The translations under genes and the position numbers were made by a program. A stretch of DNA of 64,000 bases. Origin: Methylobacterium sp. PvR107 (GTDB lineage: Bacteria; Pseudomonadota; Alphaproteobacteria; Rhizobiales; Beijerinckiaceae). Numbering within the stretch: position 1 is the stretch's first letter; each line of letters opens with the position of its first letter. The stretch spans positions 2,928,001 to 2,992,000 of the forward strand of contig NZ_JAFIBW010000001.1 in NCBI RefSeq assembly GCF_017833295.1, given 5' to 3'. Below, piece by piece: positions 1 through 8,833 of the stretch. The notes under the pieces are model-generated. The model saw only the letters and a list, made by a program, of their open reading frames with translations, was not told the origin of the DNA and searched no databases.

Positions 1-1
1 G

Positions 2-175
2 GTGATGGCGGATCCGGCCGCCGAACCGGCCGAGACCGCGTCCCGGCAGATCGCCAAGGCCGTGGGCCTGCCGGACGCGCGCAGCCTCGCGGCGGAGCTG
101 CGCCGCCACCGCCGCCGGAGCCAGGCCCTGCTGGCGCGGATCCGGCGCGCGGTGCGGGGGCCGCGCGGTGCCTAG
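2..175 (+). CDS. C-terminal end of a CDS entering from the left edge
   Basis: An open frame with high GC3 runs from the window edge to a TAG at 173-175. The visible 57 residues are Ala/Arg-rich and helical, with a very basic tail (RRHRRRSQALLARIRR). No motif identifies the family. It is read in the same direction as the phosphatase gene that starts 88 bases later, so they may share a transcript. The function is unknown. Confidence 0.55.
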   Translation: MMADPAAEPAETASRQIAKAVGLPDARSLAAELRRHRRRSQALLARIRRAVRGPRGA

Positions 176-263
176 GGCGGACGATCCGCTCCGGAAACCG
201 TCGACATTGCCGGCCCGCTCGGGCATTCAGGGCGGTCTTCGAAGGAACGTCTTGGGAGGGACC

Positions 264-1145
264 ATGACGGGCGCGGCGACGATTTCGGGGCCTGAGCGCG
301 AGCGGATTGCCGCCGTGCTCGCCGAGATCGCCTGCGCGGCGGGCGAGATCCTGCGCCGCTATCATCGGGGTCCCTGCCCGCATGCCCTGAAGGCCGACGG
401 CTCCCCCTCGAGCGCCGCCGATGTCGAGGCCGAGGACCTGATCGTCGCCGCCCTCGCCGGGCAATTCCCGGGCATCGCGGTGGTCGCGGAGGAGCGCGCG
501 CAGGGCGGCGAGCCCGCGGGACGGCCGGCCGAAACCTTCTTCCTGGTCGATCCCCTGGACGGCACCCGCGACTTCCTCGCCGGGACGCCGGATTACTCGG
601 TCAACATCGCCCTGGTGGCGGGCGAGCGTCCCGTGGCGGCGGCCCTCGCGGCACCGGGCCTCGGCCGGGTCTGGTGGGCGGGCCCGCGCGCCCTCGAGGC
701 GCCGGTGCTCGAAGGGCGGCCGGGCGCGGCGCGGCCCGTCCACGTGCGCGCGGCGCCGGAGGCCGGCCTGCTCGCCCTGGGCAGCCGCCGCCACGGCGAC
801 GCCGCCTCGGACCTCTGCCTCGCCGCCCTGCCGGTGCTGGAGACGCGTCAGGTCGGCTCCGCCGTCAAGTTCGGCCTGATCGCGGCCGGCGAGGCCGACA
901 TCTATGTGCGCTGCGGCCCGACCATGGCTTGGGACACCGCCGCGGGCGATCACCTCGTCGCGGCCGCCGGGGGCTGCGTGGTGGTGCCGGGCGGCGGCCC
1001 GATCCGCTACGGGCGGCAGGGGTCCGACCACCGCAACGGCCCGTTCGCGGCGCTCGGCGACCCGACCCTGGCGCCCCGGCTCGCCCTTCCCGCCCGCGCG
1101 GCCGGCCCAGCCGCGGTCCCGCAGCTCAGCGCGGCGCGTCCCTAG
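264..1145 (+). CDS. cysQ: CysQ-type 3'(2'),5'-bisphosphate nucleotidase (inositol monophosphatase family)
   Basis: Predicted Mg-dependent phosphatase that hydrolyses 3'-phosphoadenosine 5'-phosphate, the by-product of sulfate assimilation, in the cytoplasm. The family metal-binding motifs are all present: the EE pair at residues 76-77, DPLDGTRDF at about 96-104, and the C-terminal WD at about 223-224. Length (293 aa) is normal for the family. I chose the ATG at 264 because GGGAGG lies just upstream; an upstream GTG at 168 would overlap the previous gene and adds non-conserved sequence. Inositol-1-monophosphatase is the main alternative, but the short CysQ-like spacing of motifs favours CysQ. 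The 3' end overlaps the convergent YHS gene by 20 bases. Confidence 0.8.
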   Translation: MTGAATISGPERERIAAVLAEIACAAGEILRRYHRGPCPHALKADGSPSSAADVEAEDLIVAALAGQFPGIAVVAEERAQGGEPAGRPAETFFLVDPLDGTRDFLAGTPDYSVNIALVAGERPVAAALAAPGLGRVWWAGPRALEAPVLEGRPGAARPVHVRAAPEAGLLALGSRRHGDAASDLCLAALPVLETRQVGSAVKFGLIAAGEADIYVRCGPTMAWDTAAGDHLVAAAGGCVVVPGGGPIRYGRQGSDHRNGPFAALGDPTLAPRLALPARAAGPAAVPQLSAARP

Positions 1146-1662
1146 GCGGGACGTCCTGCAGGCTGCGCAAGGCCGGCCAGGCCGCCTCCGCCTGCCGGGC
1201 GAGGTCCGGATCCGTCAGGAAGCGGCCCCGGCGCTCGGCATCGCGGAACAGGTAGAGGCGCTCGCCGATCACCGCAAAGACCAGGGGATCGGACTCCACC
1301 AGCCGGCCCTCCAGGATCCCGGCGGCGTCGAAGCCCCCGAGCCTCGGCGCGTAGACCGCCGGCTCGTCGCGGAACGCCGCCCGGTTGGCGCCGCTGGCGA
1401 AGCGCCAGACCCGCCCGCCCCAGGTCAGCTCGAACCGCGCCGCCCCGGCGAGAGGGCCGCCCTCCAGGAAGTAGCTGACCGGGTCGAAGCCGTTGAGGGT
1501 CAGCAGCTCGATCCGCGTCCCGACGGGCTCCGCCCGTCCCGGCGCGGGGAGGGCCAAGGCTGCGGCCAAGGCGGCGGCCAAGGCGGCGATCGGCGCGATC
1601 GTGCGGGCCAGCCCCCGCCTGCGCGGCGCGCCGGGTGCGGGGTCGGGACGCGTTAACCACAT
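1126..1662 (-). CDS. Secreted YHS domain-containing protein
   Basis: 178 aa. A basic N-terminus (RPDPAPGAPRRRGLAR) is followed by a long Ala-rich hydrophobic stretch ending near APGRA, so it should be exported to the periplasm. The mature part begins with the YHS-family signature NGFDPVSYFL and the GRVWRFAS segment. Periplasmic YHS proteins are associated with metal or redox roles in the literature, but no substrate can be assigned here. The start ATG at 1662 has GAGGG 7-8 bases upstream; a longer frame to 1833 lacks coding character. It is convergent with cysQ. Confidence 0.7.
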   Translation of the reverse strand: MWLTRPDPAPGAPRRRGLARTIAPIAALAAALAAALALPAPGRAEPVGTRIELLTLNGFDPVSYFLEGGPLAGAARFELTWGGRVWRFASGANRAAFRDEPAVYAPRLGGFDAAGILEGRLVESDPLVFAVIGERLYLFRDAERRGRFLTDPDLARQAEAAWPALRSLQDVPPRDAPR

Positions 1663-1823
1663 CTTGCGAATTCCCTCAGAAGCTGGTCCGAGTCCTCCAC
1701 CCGGGCCTCGGCGGGACCGAGCCTGGCCGGATGACAGTGCCCGGGCCGCTGTCGGCGCGCTGGGGCAGGAGCGACACAGGTCCATCGCACGAACCGTTAA
1801 TCGAACCGGGCGAGGAGACAACG

Positions 1824-2444
1824 ATGACGGCACGAGACGTTCGCGGCACCGACCGCCGCCACCTGCTGCGCACGGGCCTCGCCCTGGCGCTCGGCACCCC
1901 GCTCGCCGGCCTCGGTACCGTGGGCGCGGCCCTGGCGGCCGGTGAGGATCTCGACACGCCCGAGACCTTCCGCCCCGGCGAGGTGGTGGAATCGGGCCAC
2001 CGCTTCTTCGGCAGCGTGTCGCGCGGGCTCGCGCTCACGGTCGAGGAGGCGGGCCGGCGCTGGGGCGAGCCGAACGGCTACATCCTCGGCCAGGAGGGCG
2101 GCGGCGCGGTGGTGGCCGGTGTCCGCTACGGCGAGGGTACTCTCTACACCCGGAACGCCGGCAAGCGCCGCATCTACTGGCAGGGCCCGTCCCTTGGCTT
2201 CGACGTCGGCGGCGACGGCGCGCGCACCATGATGCTGGTCTACAACCTGCCGAACGTCCGCGACCTGTACCGCCGCTTCGCCGGCGTCGACGGCTCGGCC
2301 TATCTGGTCGGCGGCTTCGGCATGACCGCGGTGGTCAGCGACCGGATCATCGTGGTGCCGATCCGCAGCGGCGTCGGCGCGCGCCTCGGCATCAATGTCG
2401 GCTATCTCAAGTTCACCCGCGAACCGACCTGGAACCCGTTCTGA
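1824..2444 (+). CDS. DUF1134 / EipA-like envelope protein
   Basis: 206 aa. The N-terminus has a twin-arginine-like signal (DRRHLLRTGLALAL) ending at an Ala-rich cleavage region, then a compact conserved domain containing GYILGQEGGGAVVAG, YNLPNVRDLY, YLVGGFGM and IRSGVGARLGINVGYLKF. These match DUF1134, the family of Brucella EipA, a periplasmic small beta-barrel protein needed for cell-envelope integrity. The ATG at 1824 is preceded by GAGGAGA. It is divergent from the YHS gene. The family call is from recalled motif pattern; the role here is inferred. Confidence 0.75.
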   Translation: MTARDVRGTDRRHLLRTGLALALGTPLAGLGTVGAALAAGEDLDTPETFRPGEVVESGHRFFGSVSRGLALTVEEAGRRWGEPNGYILGQEGGGAVVAGVRYGEGTLYTRNAGKRRIYWQGPSLGFDVGGDGARTMMLVYNLPNVRDLYRRFAGVDGSAYLVGGFGMTAVVSDRIIVVPIRSGVGARLGINVGYLKFTREPTWNPF

Positions 2445-2538
2445 GGGATCGGCAGGGCGGGATTTCACCCTTGCGGCCGACCTGGGCTAGACTGAGGACG
2501 GGCCGGGTCTTCCGGCCGGATACGCGGGCTGTTCCCTC

Positions 2539-3255
2539 GTGATCGAAACGGTAATGATCTTCGCGCTGGGTTTCCTGGCGGCGAGCCTGTGCGGCCTTCT
2601 GCTGCTGCCGGCCCTCAACGCGCGCGCCGCGCGGCTGGAGCGGCGGCGGGCGGAGGCACGCCTGCCCCTGTCGCCGGCCGAGATCGCCGCCGAGCGCGAT
2701 TTCCTGCGCGCGCAATTCGCCGTGCAGCAGCGCCGTCTGGAGCGCCGGGTCGAGACCGTGGAGTCCAAGCGCCAGGCCGATATGGCGGCGATCGGCGCGG
2801 GGACCATGCGGGTCGCGGCCCTCGCCCGGGACGTCGCGGCGCGCGACGCCGAGATCGCCCAGGCGCAGGCCAAGACCCGGGAACTCGAGACCGAACTGGC
2901 CGTGGCGCGCGAGGACGGCACCGCGAGCCTCGCCACGCTCCAGGCCCTGGAAGACGCCCACGCCGATCTGCTCGACAGCCTTCTGGCACTGCGGCACCGT
3001 CCAACCCCGCCGGCCGATCAGGACGCTGCAGTGCTGGCCGCCGAGCGCGACGATCTGCGCGCGAGCCTGAAGGCGGCCGAGGAAGCTCTGGCCCTGACGG
3101 TGGCCGGCCGGCAGGGCGAGCAGCACGCCGGGATCGAGCGGGAGAACGCCGATCTGCGTCGGCGGATCACCGAGGTCGCCGATGCCCTCACCGGCCCGGG
3201 CCTGATGCCCAGGGCCGCATACCCGGTCCCGCAACCGCAACCCGAACGGGTCTGA
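2539..3255 (+). CDS. Membrane-anchored coiled-coil protein of unknown function
   Basis: 238 aa starting at GTG. One hydrophobic helix at residues 4-27 (IFALGFLAASLCGLLLLPA) precedes about 170 residues of charged heptad-like sequence with many Glu/Arg/Ala, ending in a short Pro/Gln tail (PVPQPQPERV). The topology is therefore inner-membrane anchor with a cytoplasmic or periplasmic coiled coil. No enzymatic motif is visible. It is a common architecture for conserved hypothetical proteins in Hyphomicrobiales; I do not recognise a named family. Confidence 0.65.
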   Translation: MIETVMIFALGFLAASLCGLLLLPALNARAARLERRRAEARLPLSPAEIAAERDFLRAQFAVQQRRLERRVETVESKRQADMAAIGAGTMRVAALARDVAARDAEIAQAQAKTRELETELAVAREDGTASLATLQALEDAHADLLDSLLALRHRPTPPADQDAAVLAAERDDLRASLKAAEEALALTVAGRQGEQHAGIERENADLRRRITEVADALTGPGLMPRAAYPVPQPQPERV

Positions 3256-3400
3256 CCGAGTTCGCATCCCGGCACCGGGCTTCGCCTCGCGGTCCGGCCC
3301 GAAAACCCGTGCGGTTGGCCTTGTTTCGACCACGCAAAGACGCCATCGCAACCCGGACTTGTCCCGCGAACTTTTTCCTCAACAGATGGTACGGATACCC

Positions 3401-3703
3401 ATGCGCCTGAAGCCGATCATCCTCGCCGTCACGGCGGCTTGTGCCCTGACGCTGCCGGCAGCGGCGCAGCAGTCGAAGCGGGGCAATGAGACCCTGAAGA
3501 AGTACTGCACCGGCGATTACCTCACCTATTGCGGCAACTTGGCGCCCGACGATCCGGCGACCGATGCCTGCTTCCAGAAGAACTGGAAGAAGCTCAGCGA
3601 GAACTGCCGCCGCGCGATCGACGCCTACGAGGCCCAGCAGGAGCAGAGCGCGCCGGCCAAGGGGCGGCAGGGCTCGCAGGGCGGCCGGGAGCGTCGGGGC
3701 TGA
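3401..3703 (+). CDS. Small secreted protein with four cysteines
   Basis: 100 aa. A clear Sec signal peptide (MRLKPIILAVTAACALTLPAAA) precedes a short mature domain with four Cys in the segments KKYCTGDYLTYCGNLAP, DACFQKNW and ENCRRAID, likely forming two disulfides in the periplasm. The tail is Gln/Gly/Arg-rich and probably disordered. The pattern resembles the cysteine-rich repeat proteins of alphaproteobacteria. The ATG at 3401 is used because the longer TTG frame puts extra residues in front of the signal peptide. Confidence 0.65.
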   Translation: MRLKPIILAVTAACALTLPAAAQQSKRGNETLKKYCTGDYLTYCGNLAPDDPATDACFQKNWKKLSENCRRAIDAYEAQQEQSAPAKGRQGSQGGRERRG

Positions 3704-3817
3704 GCATCGGACCAGGCCTGTAGCGGCGCCGCGCTCGCGCCGGAGCGCGGCAACGGCTAAGGTGGCGCTCCCGCCGGCCTCCGCGTGCCGGCGCCGAGCC
3801 CGCCGGACCCTCGCGCG

Positions 3818-4171
3818 ATGTTGTCGAATTCCGCCCTGAAGCTCCTCGCCGCGTCCGGTCTCGTGGCCCTGGCGGTCTCCGCCTGCGGCCGACGCGGGGC
3901 GCTCGAGCCGCCCCAGACCTCGGCGCCCGCTGCGCCGGCCTCCGCGCAGGCGGGCTCGGACACGGTGAGCGGGCGCAGGACCCTGCCGGTCTCGGTGGGC
4001 CTCGGCGGCGGCGCGCCCGAACCGGACCCGGCCTCGGTGCGCGCGGGCGACGAACTCTCCCTGTCGGCGGTGCCGCCGGGCGGGACCGAAGCGCCGGTGG
4101 AGACCAGCCGCGGCGCGCGGCGCGGCTACCGTGTGCCGAAGGAACCTTTCATTCTGGATCCGCTGCTGTAG
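3818..4171 (+). CDS. Small lipoprotein, LptM-like
   Basis: 117 aa. The N-terminus is a lipoprotein signal with lipobox LAVSAC followed by GRRGALEPP, the arrangement seen in LptM (YifL)-type lipoproteins, which in Enterobacteria help LptD mature in the outer membrane. The remainder is Pro/Ala-rich and low complexity, ending in a short conserved-looking segment (YRVPKEPFILDPLL). It lies directly upstream of lysA, which is the usual position of such lipoproteins in Proteobacteria. Start ATG 3818 is chosen to place the signal peptide at the N-terminus; an upstream ATG at 3785 would add eleven residues. Confidence 0.65.
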   Translation: MLSNSALKLLAASGLVALAVSACGRRGALEPPQTSAPAAPASAQAGSDTVSGRRTLPVSVGLGGGAPEPDPASVRAGDELSLSAVPPGGTEAPVETSRGARRGYRVPKEPFILDPLL

Positions 4172-4245
4172 ACGGCGGTGGCCGGAGCGCCGCTCCGATT
4201 CGGTGACCCGTCGTCGGAGCGCGTCCGCCTCGTCCCGCGGCCGGG

Positions 4246-4261
4246 TGTTTCACGGGAAACA
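4246..4261. promoter_or_regulatory. parS-like palindrome (one mismatch)
   Basis: TGTTTCACGGGAAACA differs from the general chromosomal ParB-binding consensus TGTTTCACGTGAAACA only at one central base. It lies in the 126-base gap between the lipoprotein gene and lysA, not inside a gene. Whether it binds ParB is unproven. Confidence 0.4.
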
Positions 4262-4297
4262 GCCTCCGCTCCGGCGCGCAGACGAGACACGGCCGAG

Positions 4298-5566
4298 ATG
4301 CACCATTTCCACTACCGCGACGGGCGCCTGCACGCCGAGGATGTCGACCTGACCAACCTCGCCGCGGAGGTCGGCACGCCGTTCTACTGCTACAGCACCG
4401 CCACCCTGGAGCGGCACTATCGCGTGTTCGCGGAGGCCTTCGCGGGCGACGATGCGCTCGTCTGCTTCGCCATGAAGGCGAACTCCAACCAGGCCGTGCT
4501 GCGCACGCTCGCGGCGCGGGGCGCCGGGATGGACATCGTCTCCGGGGGCGAATTGCATCGGGCGCTGGCCGCCGGGGTCGATCCCGGCAAGATCGTGTTC
4601 TCCGGCGTCGGCAAGACCCGCGCCGAGATGGAGGCGGCGCTCAAGGCCGGGATCTACTGCTTCAACGTCGAGAGCGAGCCGGAACTCGCGCTTCTCTCGG
4701 AGACGGCTTCGGGGCTCGGCCTGAGGGCGCCGATCTCGATCCGGGTCAATCCCGACGTCGATGCCGGCACCCACGCCAAGATCTCGACCGGCAAGTACGA
4801 GAACAAGTTCGGCATCCCGATCACCCGGGCCCCGGCCGTCTACGCCGCCGCGGCGGCGCTGCCGGGCATCGCGGTGCACGGGGTCGACATGCATATCGGC
4901 AGCCAGATCACCGATCTGGCCCCGTTCGCCGACGCGGCGCGGCTCCTCGCCGGCCTTGCCCGGGAGCTGATGGCGGCGGGCCATCCCCTGAGCCACATCG
5001 ATTTCGGCGGCGGCCTCGGGATCCCCTATCGCGACGACAACGCCCCCCCGCCGGACCCGGCCGCGCTGGCCGCGACCCTGCGGCCCCATTTCGCCCCGCT
5101 CGGCCTGCGGCCGGTCTTCGAGATCGGGCGGATGATCGTCGGCAATGCCGGGATCCTGGTCACCCGGGTGCTCTACGTGAAGCACAGCGAGGGGCGCACT
5201 TTCGTGATCGTGGACGCCGCGATGAACGACTTGATCCGCCCAACCCTCTACGAGGCCTATCACGGCTTGCGCCCCGTCCTTGAGCCGCGGCCCGACACGC
5301 CGCGCCGCGTCGCCGACGTGGTCGGCCCGGTCTGCGAGAGCGGCGACTATCTCGCCCTCAACCGCGAGATGCCGGAGGTGCAGGCCGGCGACCTGATCGC
5401 CGTGATGAGCGCCGGCGCCTACGGGGCGGTCCAGTCCTGCACCTACAACACCCGGCCGCTGGTGCCGGAAGTGCTGGTTCGGGATGATCGTGCGGCGATC
5501 GTGCGTCCGCGCGTCGAGGTCGCGGCGCTCGTCGCCCTCGACCGCGTGCCGGATTGGCTGGCGTGA
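4298..5566 (+). CDS. lysA: Diaminopimelate decarboxylase
   Basis: PLP enzyme that decarboxylates meso-diaminopimelate to L-lysine, the last step of lysine biosynthesis, in the cytoplasm. 422 aa, normal length. The PLP lysine is K60 in CFAMKAN; HIGSQI is at about 199, the glycine-rich phosphate-binding GGGLGIPY at about 237, and the CESGDYL motif that contributes the catalytic Cys and substrate contacts at about 346. The start ATG 4298 (MHHFHYRDG) matches the family N-terminus; a longer frame from 4178 would run through the parS-like site. The downstream glycosyltransferase overlaps it by GTGA. Confidence 0.92.
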   Translation: MHHFHYRDGRLHAEDVDLTNLAAEVGTPFYCYSTATLERHYRVFAEAFAGDDALVCFAMKANSNQAVLRTLAARGAGMDIVSGGELHRALAAGVDPGKIVFSGVGKTRAEMEAALKAGIYCFNVESEPELALLSETASGLGLRAPISIRVNPDVDAGTHAKISTGKYENKFGIPITRAPAVYAAAAALPGIAVHGVDMHIGSQITDLAPFADAARLLAGLARELMAAGHPLSHIDFGGGLGIPYRDDNAPPPDPAALAATLRPHFAPLGLRPVFEIGRMIVGNAGILVTRVLYVKHSEGRTFVIVDAAMNDLIRPTLYEAYHGLRPVLEPRPDTPRRVADVVGPVCESGDYLALNREMPEVQAGDLIAVMSAGAYGAVQSCTYNTRPLVPEVLVRDDRAAIVRPRVEVAALVALDRVPDWLA

Positions 5567-6423
5567 GTAAGACCCCGATGGGCGCCGCTCCGGCCGCGCC
5601 GGCGGCGGAACCGGCCGGCCGCCTGCCCCTGTCGGTCTTCATCATCGCCCGCAACGAGGCGGACCGGCTGGGTGCGACGATCCGGGCGGTGCGCGACCTG
5701 GCCGACGACATCGTGGTGGTCGATTCGGGCTCCACCGACGGCACGCAGGCGCTCGCCGCCGCGCTCGGCGCGCGGGTGATCCACAATCCCTGGCCGGGCT
5801 ATGGCCCGCAGAAGCGCTTCGCCGAGGCGCAGTGCCGGCACATCTGGCTCTTGAATCTCGACGCCGACGAGGTGGTGCCGGAGGATCTGGCCCGGGAGAT
5901 CCGCACCCTGTTCGCGGCGGGCGAGCCGCGCCGGCCGGCGTGGCGGATCGCGATCGCCGAGATCTTCCCCGGCGAGGGCCGCCCGCATCCGCTCGCCTAC
6001 ACGCTGACCCCGGTGCGGCTCTACCGCCGGGACCGGGGTCGCTACTCGGCCTCGCCGGTGCATGACCGCGTGGTGCTGGAGCCCGGGGTGACGCCCGGCC
6101 GGCTCAAGGGCGCGATCCACCATTTCTCGGTGCGCTCGCTGGGTGACCAGCTGGACAAGCTCAACCGCTACTCGGACCAGCAGGCCGACGACCTCGAGGC
6201 GCGGGGCATCGTAATCCCGACCTGGCGGGTCTTCGTCGAATTGCCGGGCAACTTCCTGAAGGCTTATCTCGGCCGCCGCCACATCGTGCGCGGCACCTAC
6301 GGCTTCCTCACCGCCATGAACTACGCCATCTCCCGGCATCTACGCGTCGCCAAGCACGTCGAGCGCCGCCGTTTGGCCGCGGCCCGCCGGGATCGGGTTG
6401 ACCCGCTCGATCCGACCTTCTAG
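5563..6423 (+). CDS. Family 2 glycosyltransferase (WaaE/KdtX-like)
   Basis: 286 aa, GT-A fold. LSVFIIARNEADRL opens the nucleotide-binding domain, followed by VVVDSGSTDGT (54-61) and the DxD metal site in LNLDADE (about 98-103). The C-terminal part has a short amphipathic region typical of inner-membrane-associated LPS core glucosyl/heptosyl transferases such as WaaE. The donor and acceptor sugars cannot be read from sequence. The GTG start at 5563 overlaps the lysA stop (GTGA), implying translational coupling. Confidence 0.75.
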   Translation: MSKTPMGAAPAAPAAEPAGRLPLSVFIIARNEADRLGATIRAVRDLADDIVVVDSGSTDGTQALAAALGARVIHNPWPGYGPQKRFAEAQCRHIWLLNLDADEVVPEDLAREIRTLFAAGEPRRPAWRIAIAEIFPGEGRPHPLAYTLTPVRLYRRDRGRYSASPVHDRVVLEPGVTPGRLKGAIHHFSVRSLGDQLDKLNRYSDQQADDLEARGIVIPTWRVFVELPGNFLKAYLGRRHIVRGTYGFLTAMNYAISRHLRVAKHVERRRLAAARRDRVDPLDPTF

Positions 6424-6435
6424 AGCCAGGGCGCC

Positions 6436-6527
6436 GGAGACGTGGCCGAGCGGCTGAAGGCACTCGTTTGCTAAATGAGCATACCCAGAAATGGGTATCG
6501 AGGGTTCGAATCCCTCCGTCTCCGCCA
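6436..6527 (+). tRNA. tRNA-Ser (anticodon GCT)
   Basis: A 92-nt class II tRNA. The acceptor stem GGAGACG pairs with CGTCTCC, the discriminator is G and CCA is encoded (6525-6527). The anticodon arm has GCT at 6470-6472, and there is a long variable arm (ATACCC/GGGTAT) and a GGTTCGAATCC T-arm. Its last 18 bases are part of the island's 19-bp attachment core, so integration at this site leaves the tRNA intact. Confidence 0.95.
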
Positions 6528-6528
6528 T
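6510..6528 (+). other. Left attachment core (attL side, within tRNA-Ser)
   Basis: First of three identical copies of ATCCCTCCGTCTCCGCCAT. It covers the 3' T-arm/acceptor part of the tRNA plus one base and is followed 86 bases later by the integrase start. Confidence 0.85.
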
Positions 6529-6583
6529 TTGGCCCTAAAGTGTTGTAAAAAAAGGGTTTTTCTCGCTTCGTCCGACCAGCTTT

Positions 6584-6600
6584 GGTGACACAGTGTCACC
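6584..6600. promoter_or_regulatory. Perfect 17-bp palindrome upstream of the integrase
   Basis: GGTGACACAGTGTCACC has eight-base arms around a central A and lies 15 bases before the preferred integrase ATG. Its place suggests an operator or accessory (Xis-type) binding site. A second copy sits at 9630-9646 before the truncated integrase. Confidence 0.45.
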
Positions 6601-6614
6601 GTAGCCGTGAAGGG

Positions 6615-7940
6615 ATGGGGCTAACGGTGCGGCGCGCCGACCATCTGCAATGCCGCCGTGGGCGCTGGTCCGTGCGACTCAGGGTACCCGCCCACCTTGT
6701 CGCCGCGGTCGGCCAGACCCACCTCGTTCGATCTCTCGACACGGTAAGCGAGACTGTTGCGCGGGAGCGACGGTGGATCGCGCTGGCGCTGCTCTGGGAG
6801 TGGATCGGTGCGCAAACCGTGTCGGACGGTTGGGAGCCCGCCTGGGCGGCTGCCCTGACCGGTTCAGGACGGTCCCGTGACGATACCGGGCGAGAGTGCC
6901 CGGACCCTACTCCTCATTCTCCTCCCCAGAGACGATCCCGACGGAGTGGCCAGGATCATGCTCACCCAGCGGGCTCATCGCGCCAGACCACGATCCTCAC
7001 GACGATGGATCGCTGGTTGAAGGAGATCGAAGGGGTCCAGACAAAGCAATCGCGGATGCAACACGCCCTCGCCGTGCGGGAGTTCGCTCAAACGCAGCCG
7101 CTAAGCTGTACTGTCCGCAGGGTGGATCGACGCGCCGCAGGTGAGTTCGTCAGCAACGTACTCCTGCGGAGTGGAGCTTCCCAGGCCACGGTCAATCGGA
7201 AGATCGCCTCGCTCTCTTCGATGTGGCAGTGGCTCCTCAAGCGTGGCTACGTCAGCGACAATCCGTGGCAGGGCCAGGGTAGCTTCGCGAATGGATCGAA
7301 GCATGAACCAACGAAGCGCGCCTATACCGCTGATGAGCTTATCACGTTGCTCGCGGCCGACCCTGTCGCGATCATGGGCCAACGGTACGGAACGGTACTG
7401 TTCGACCTGATGCGGGTCGGTCTGCTGACCGGCTGCCGCATCAGCGAGCTTTGCCAGTTACGGGTTTCCGATGTGATGGTCGAGGAGCGGGCGTTCCGCA
7501 TCTCCCACGGGAAGACAGAGAATGCGCGGCGCATAGTGCCAGTTCATGCGTTGGCTTGGCCCGTCATGCAGCGTCGGTTGGCAAGCTCATTCGATGGCTG
7601 GGTGTTCTCGGGCCTCACTCCCTCAGGACCAGACGGGAAGCGAAGCTGGATCGTGGTGAAGCGATTTGCGACCTTCCGGCAGAAGGTGCTTGGACCAAAC
7701 AAGGAAGTCGATTTCCATAGCTTCCGGCGGTGCTTCGCGACGTACCTTGAACGGGCCTCCACTCACACGATGGCGGTGAACAGCAGCGTCATTGCTGAGC
7801 TAATGGGGCACGCCAAGCCAACGCTCGCCCTCGCCGTCTACTCATCCGGGCTTGTGCCCGAGCAACTCCGGGCCGCCATCGATGCTCTGGATCGCGTGAT
7901 CGAGCCTCAAGTGCTCAAGCACCTCGTAGCTAAGCTCTAA
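6615..7940 (+). CDS. Tyrosine-type site-specific integrase
   Basis: 441 aa phage/ICE-type integrase. An N-terminal arm-binding part (MGLTVRRADHLQCRRGRW) and a SAM-like core-binding domain are followed by the catalytic domain with the expected residues: R in TGCRISELCQLR, HxxR in HSFRRCFATY, GH in LMGHAKPTLA and the nucleophilic Tyr in AVYSSG. It should recombine the 19-bp core at the tRNA-Ser end. I prefer the ATG at 6615; a TTG at 6582 in the same frame would overlap the palindrome. The first 428 coding bases are duplicated in inverted orientation at 9188-9615. Confidence 0.88.
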   Translation: MGLTVRRADHLQCRRGRWSVRLRVPAHLVAAVGQTHLVRSLDTVSETVARERRWIALALLWEWIGAQTVSDGWEPAWAAALTGSGRSRDDTGRECPDPTPHSPPQRRSRRSGQDHAHPAGSSRQTTILTTMDRWLKEIEGVQTKQSRMQHALAVREFAQTQPLSCTVRRVDRRAAGEFVSNVLLRSGASQATVNRKIASLSSMWQWLLKRGYVSDNPWQGQGSFANGSKHEPTKRAYTADELITLLAADPVAIMGQRYGTVLFDLMRVGLLTGCRISELCQLRVSDVMVEERAFRISHGKTENARRIVPVHALAWPVMQRRLASSFDGWVFSGLTPSGPDGKRSWIVVKRFATFRQKVLGPNKEVDFHSFRRCFATYLERASTHTMAVNSSVIAELMGHAKPTLALAVYSSGLVPEQLRAAIDALDRVIEPQVLKHLVAKL

Positions 7941-8058
7941 CGCTCAGTGCCCACCTGAATGTCGGTAGTGGATCGGGAGCGCAGGATTGTGCGGTATGCC
8001 TCCTGGCGGGAAGCTTTCAAGCTCGGCTGGTCTGGACCGAATAGGTTCCGCTCCAGCC

Positions 8059-8833
8059 CTAGCGGGCAGCACAGGTGAAGGTGGAAGTGCGACATGGCTT
8101 CAGCCCACCGGCACGGAGGGGTACGCGGGAGAGGTGCAGGTAGTCCGGCTTGAACTCGCAGAAGGCCGCGAGGCGATCTGGGTTCGGCAAGCCTATTCTG
8201 CGGCGCTCCACCACAACCAGCTTCTCGTCGCGCAGCAGCCGCAGCGAGCGGTTGACGTGAACGTTCGTCAAGCCTGTCAGGTCGGCCAGATCATCTTGCC
8301 TCAGTGGCCAAGCAAGGCCGCCCTCGACAGGCTCACCCACGGCCCTGCAACCGGGCTCGCACCTCACAAATCAGGTGGGCAATGCGCAGAACCGCCATGC
8401 GCCGTCCGTTGTTGATGAGCGCCTGACGCAGGATACTGTCGGTCTGAAGCAATGACCAACGCAGGGCTCGCGCGATGTTGGGCGAGCGCTCCAGCGCCTC
8501 CAAGATTTCTGTGAAATCAATCTCGGCAACAACGCCTCTGGTCAGCGCAGTCACGGAATGATCCGCGTAGCCGAGCAGGTTTGCTTGCCAGTGGTTCATG
8601 TCACCGGGCAGGAGCAGGTCGGTGATCAGGCGATGGCCGCTGGTGAGGAGCTTGGAGCAAAAGGCCCACCCCTCCAGCATGACGAACACCCGTGGGGTGC
8701 CCTCGTCCTCGGCCACGAGACACTGGCGCGGTTCGACGGCACGGGTGCGACGGATCAGGTTGGTTAGGCAGGCGCGATCACCTTCCGTGAGGTCCGCACC
8801 GTAGGCCAACTTGCGAATGAAGCGGTTCGGCAT
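8059..8833 (-). pseudogene. Crp/Fnr-family regulator, frameshifted
   Basis: The 5' frame (from ATG 8833) encodes the cyclic-nucleotide-binding-like domain (VFVMLEGWAFCSKLL, LLLPGDMNHWQANLLGYAD) and the dimerisation helix up to HLICEVRARLQ, then ends at a TGA. The helix-turn-helix part (LRQDDLADLTGLTNVHVNRS) continues in another frame that overlaps from about 8367 to 8059. The two halves align end to end as one Crp/Fnr protein of about 250 aa, so a single frameshift near 8340-8367 has broken it. A sequencing error cannot be excluded. Confidence 0.7.
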
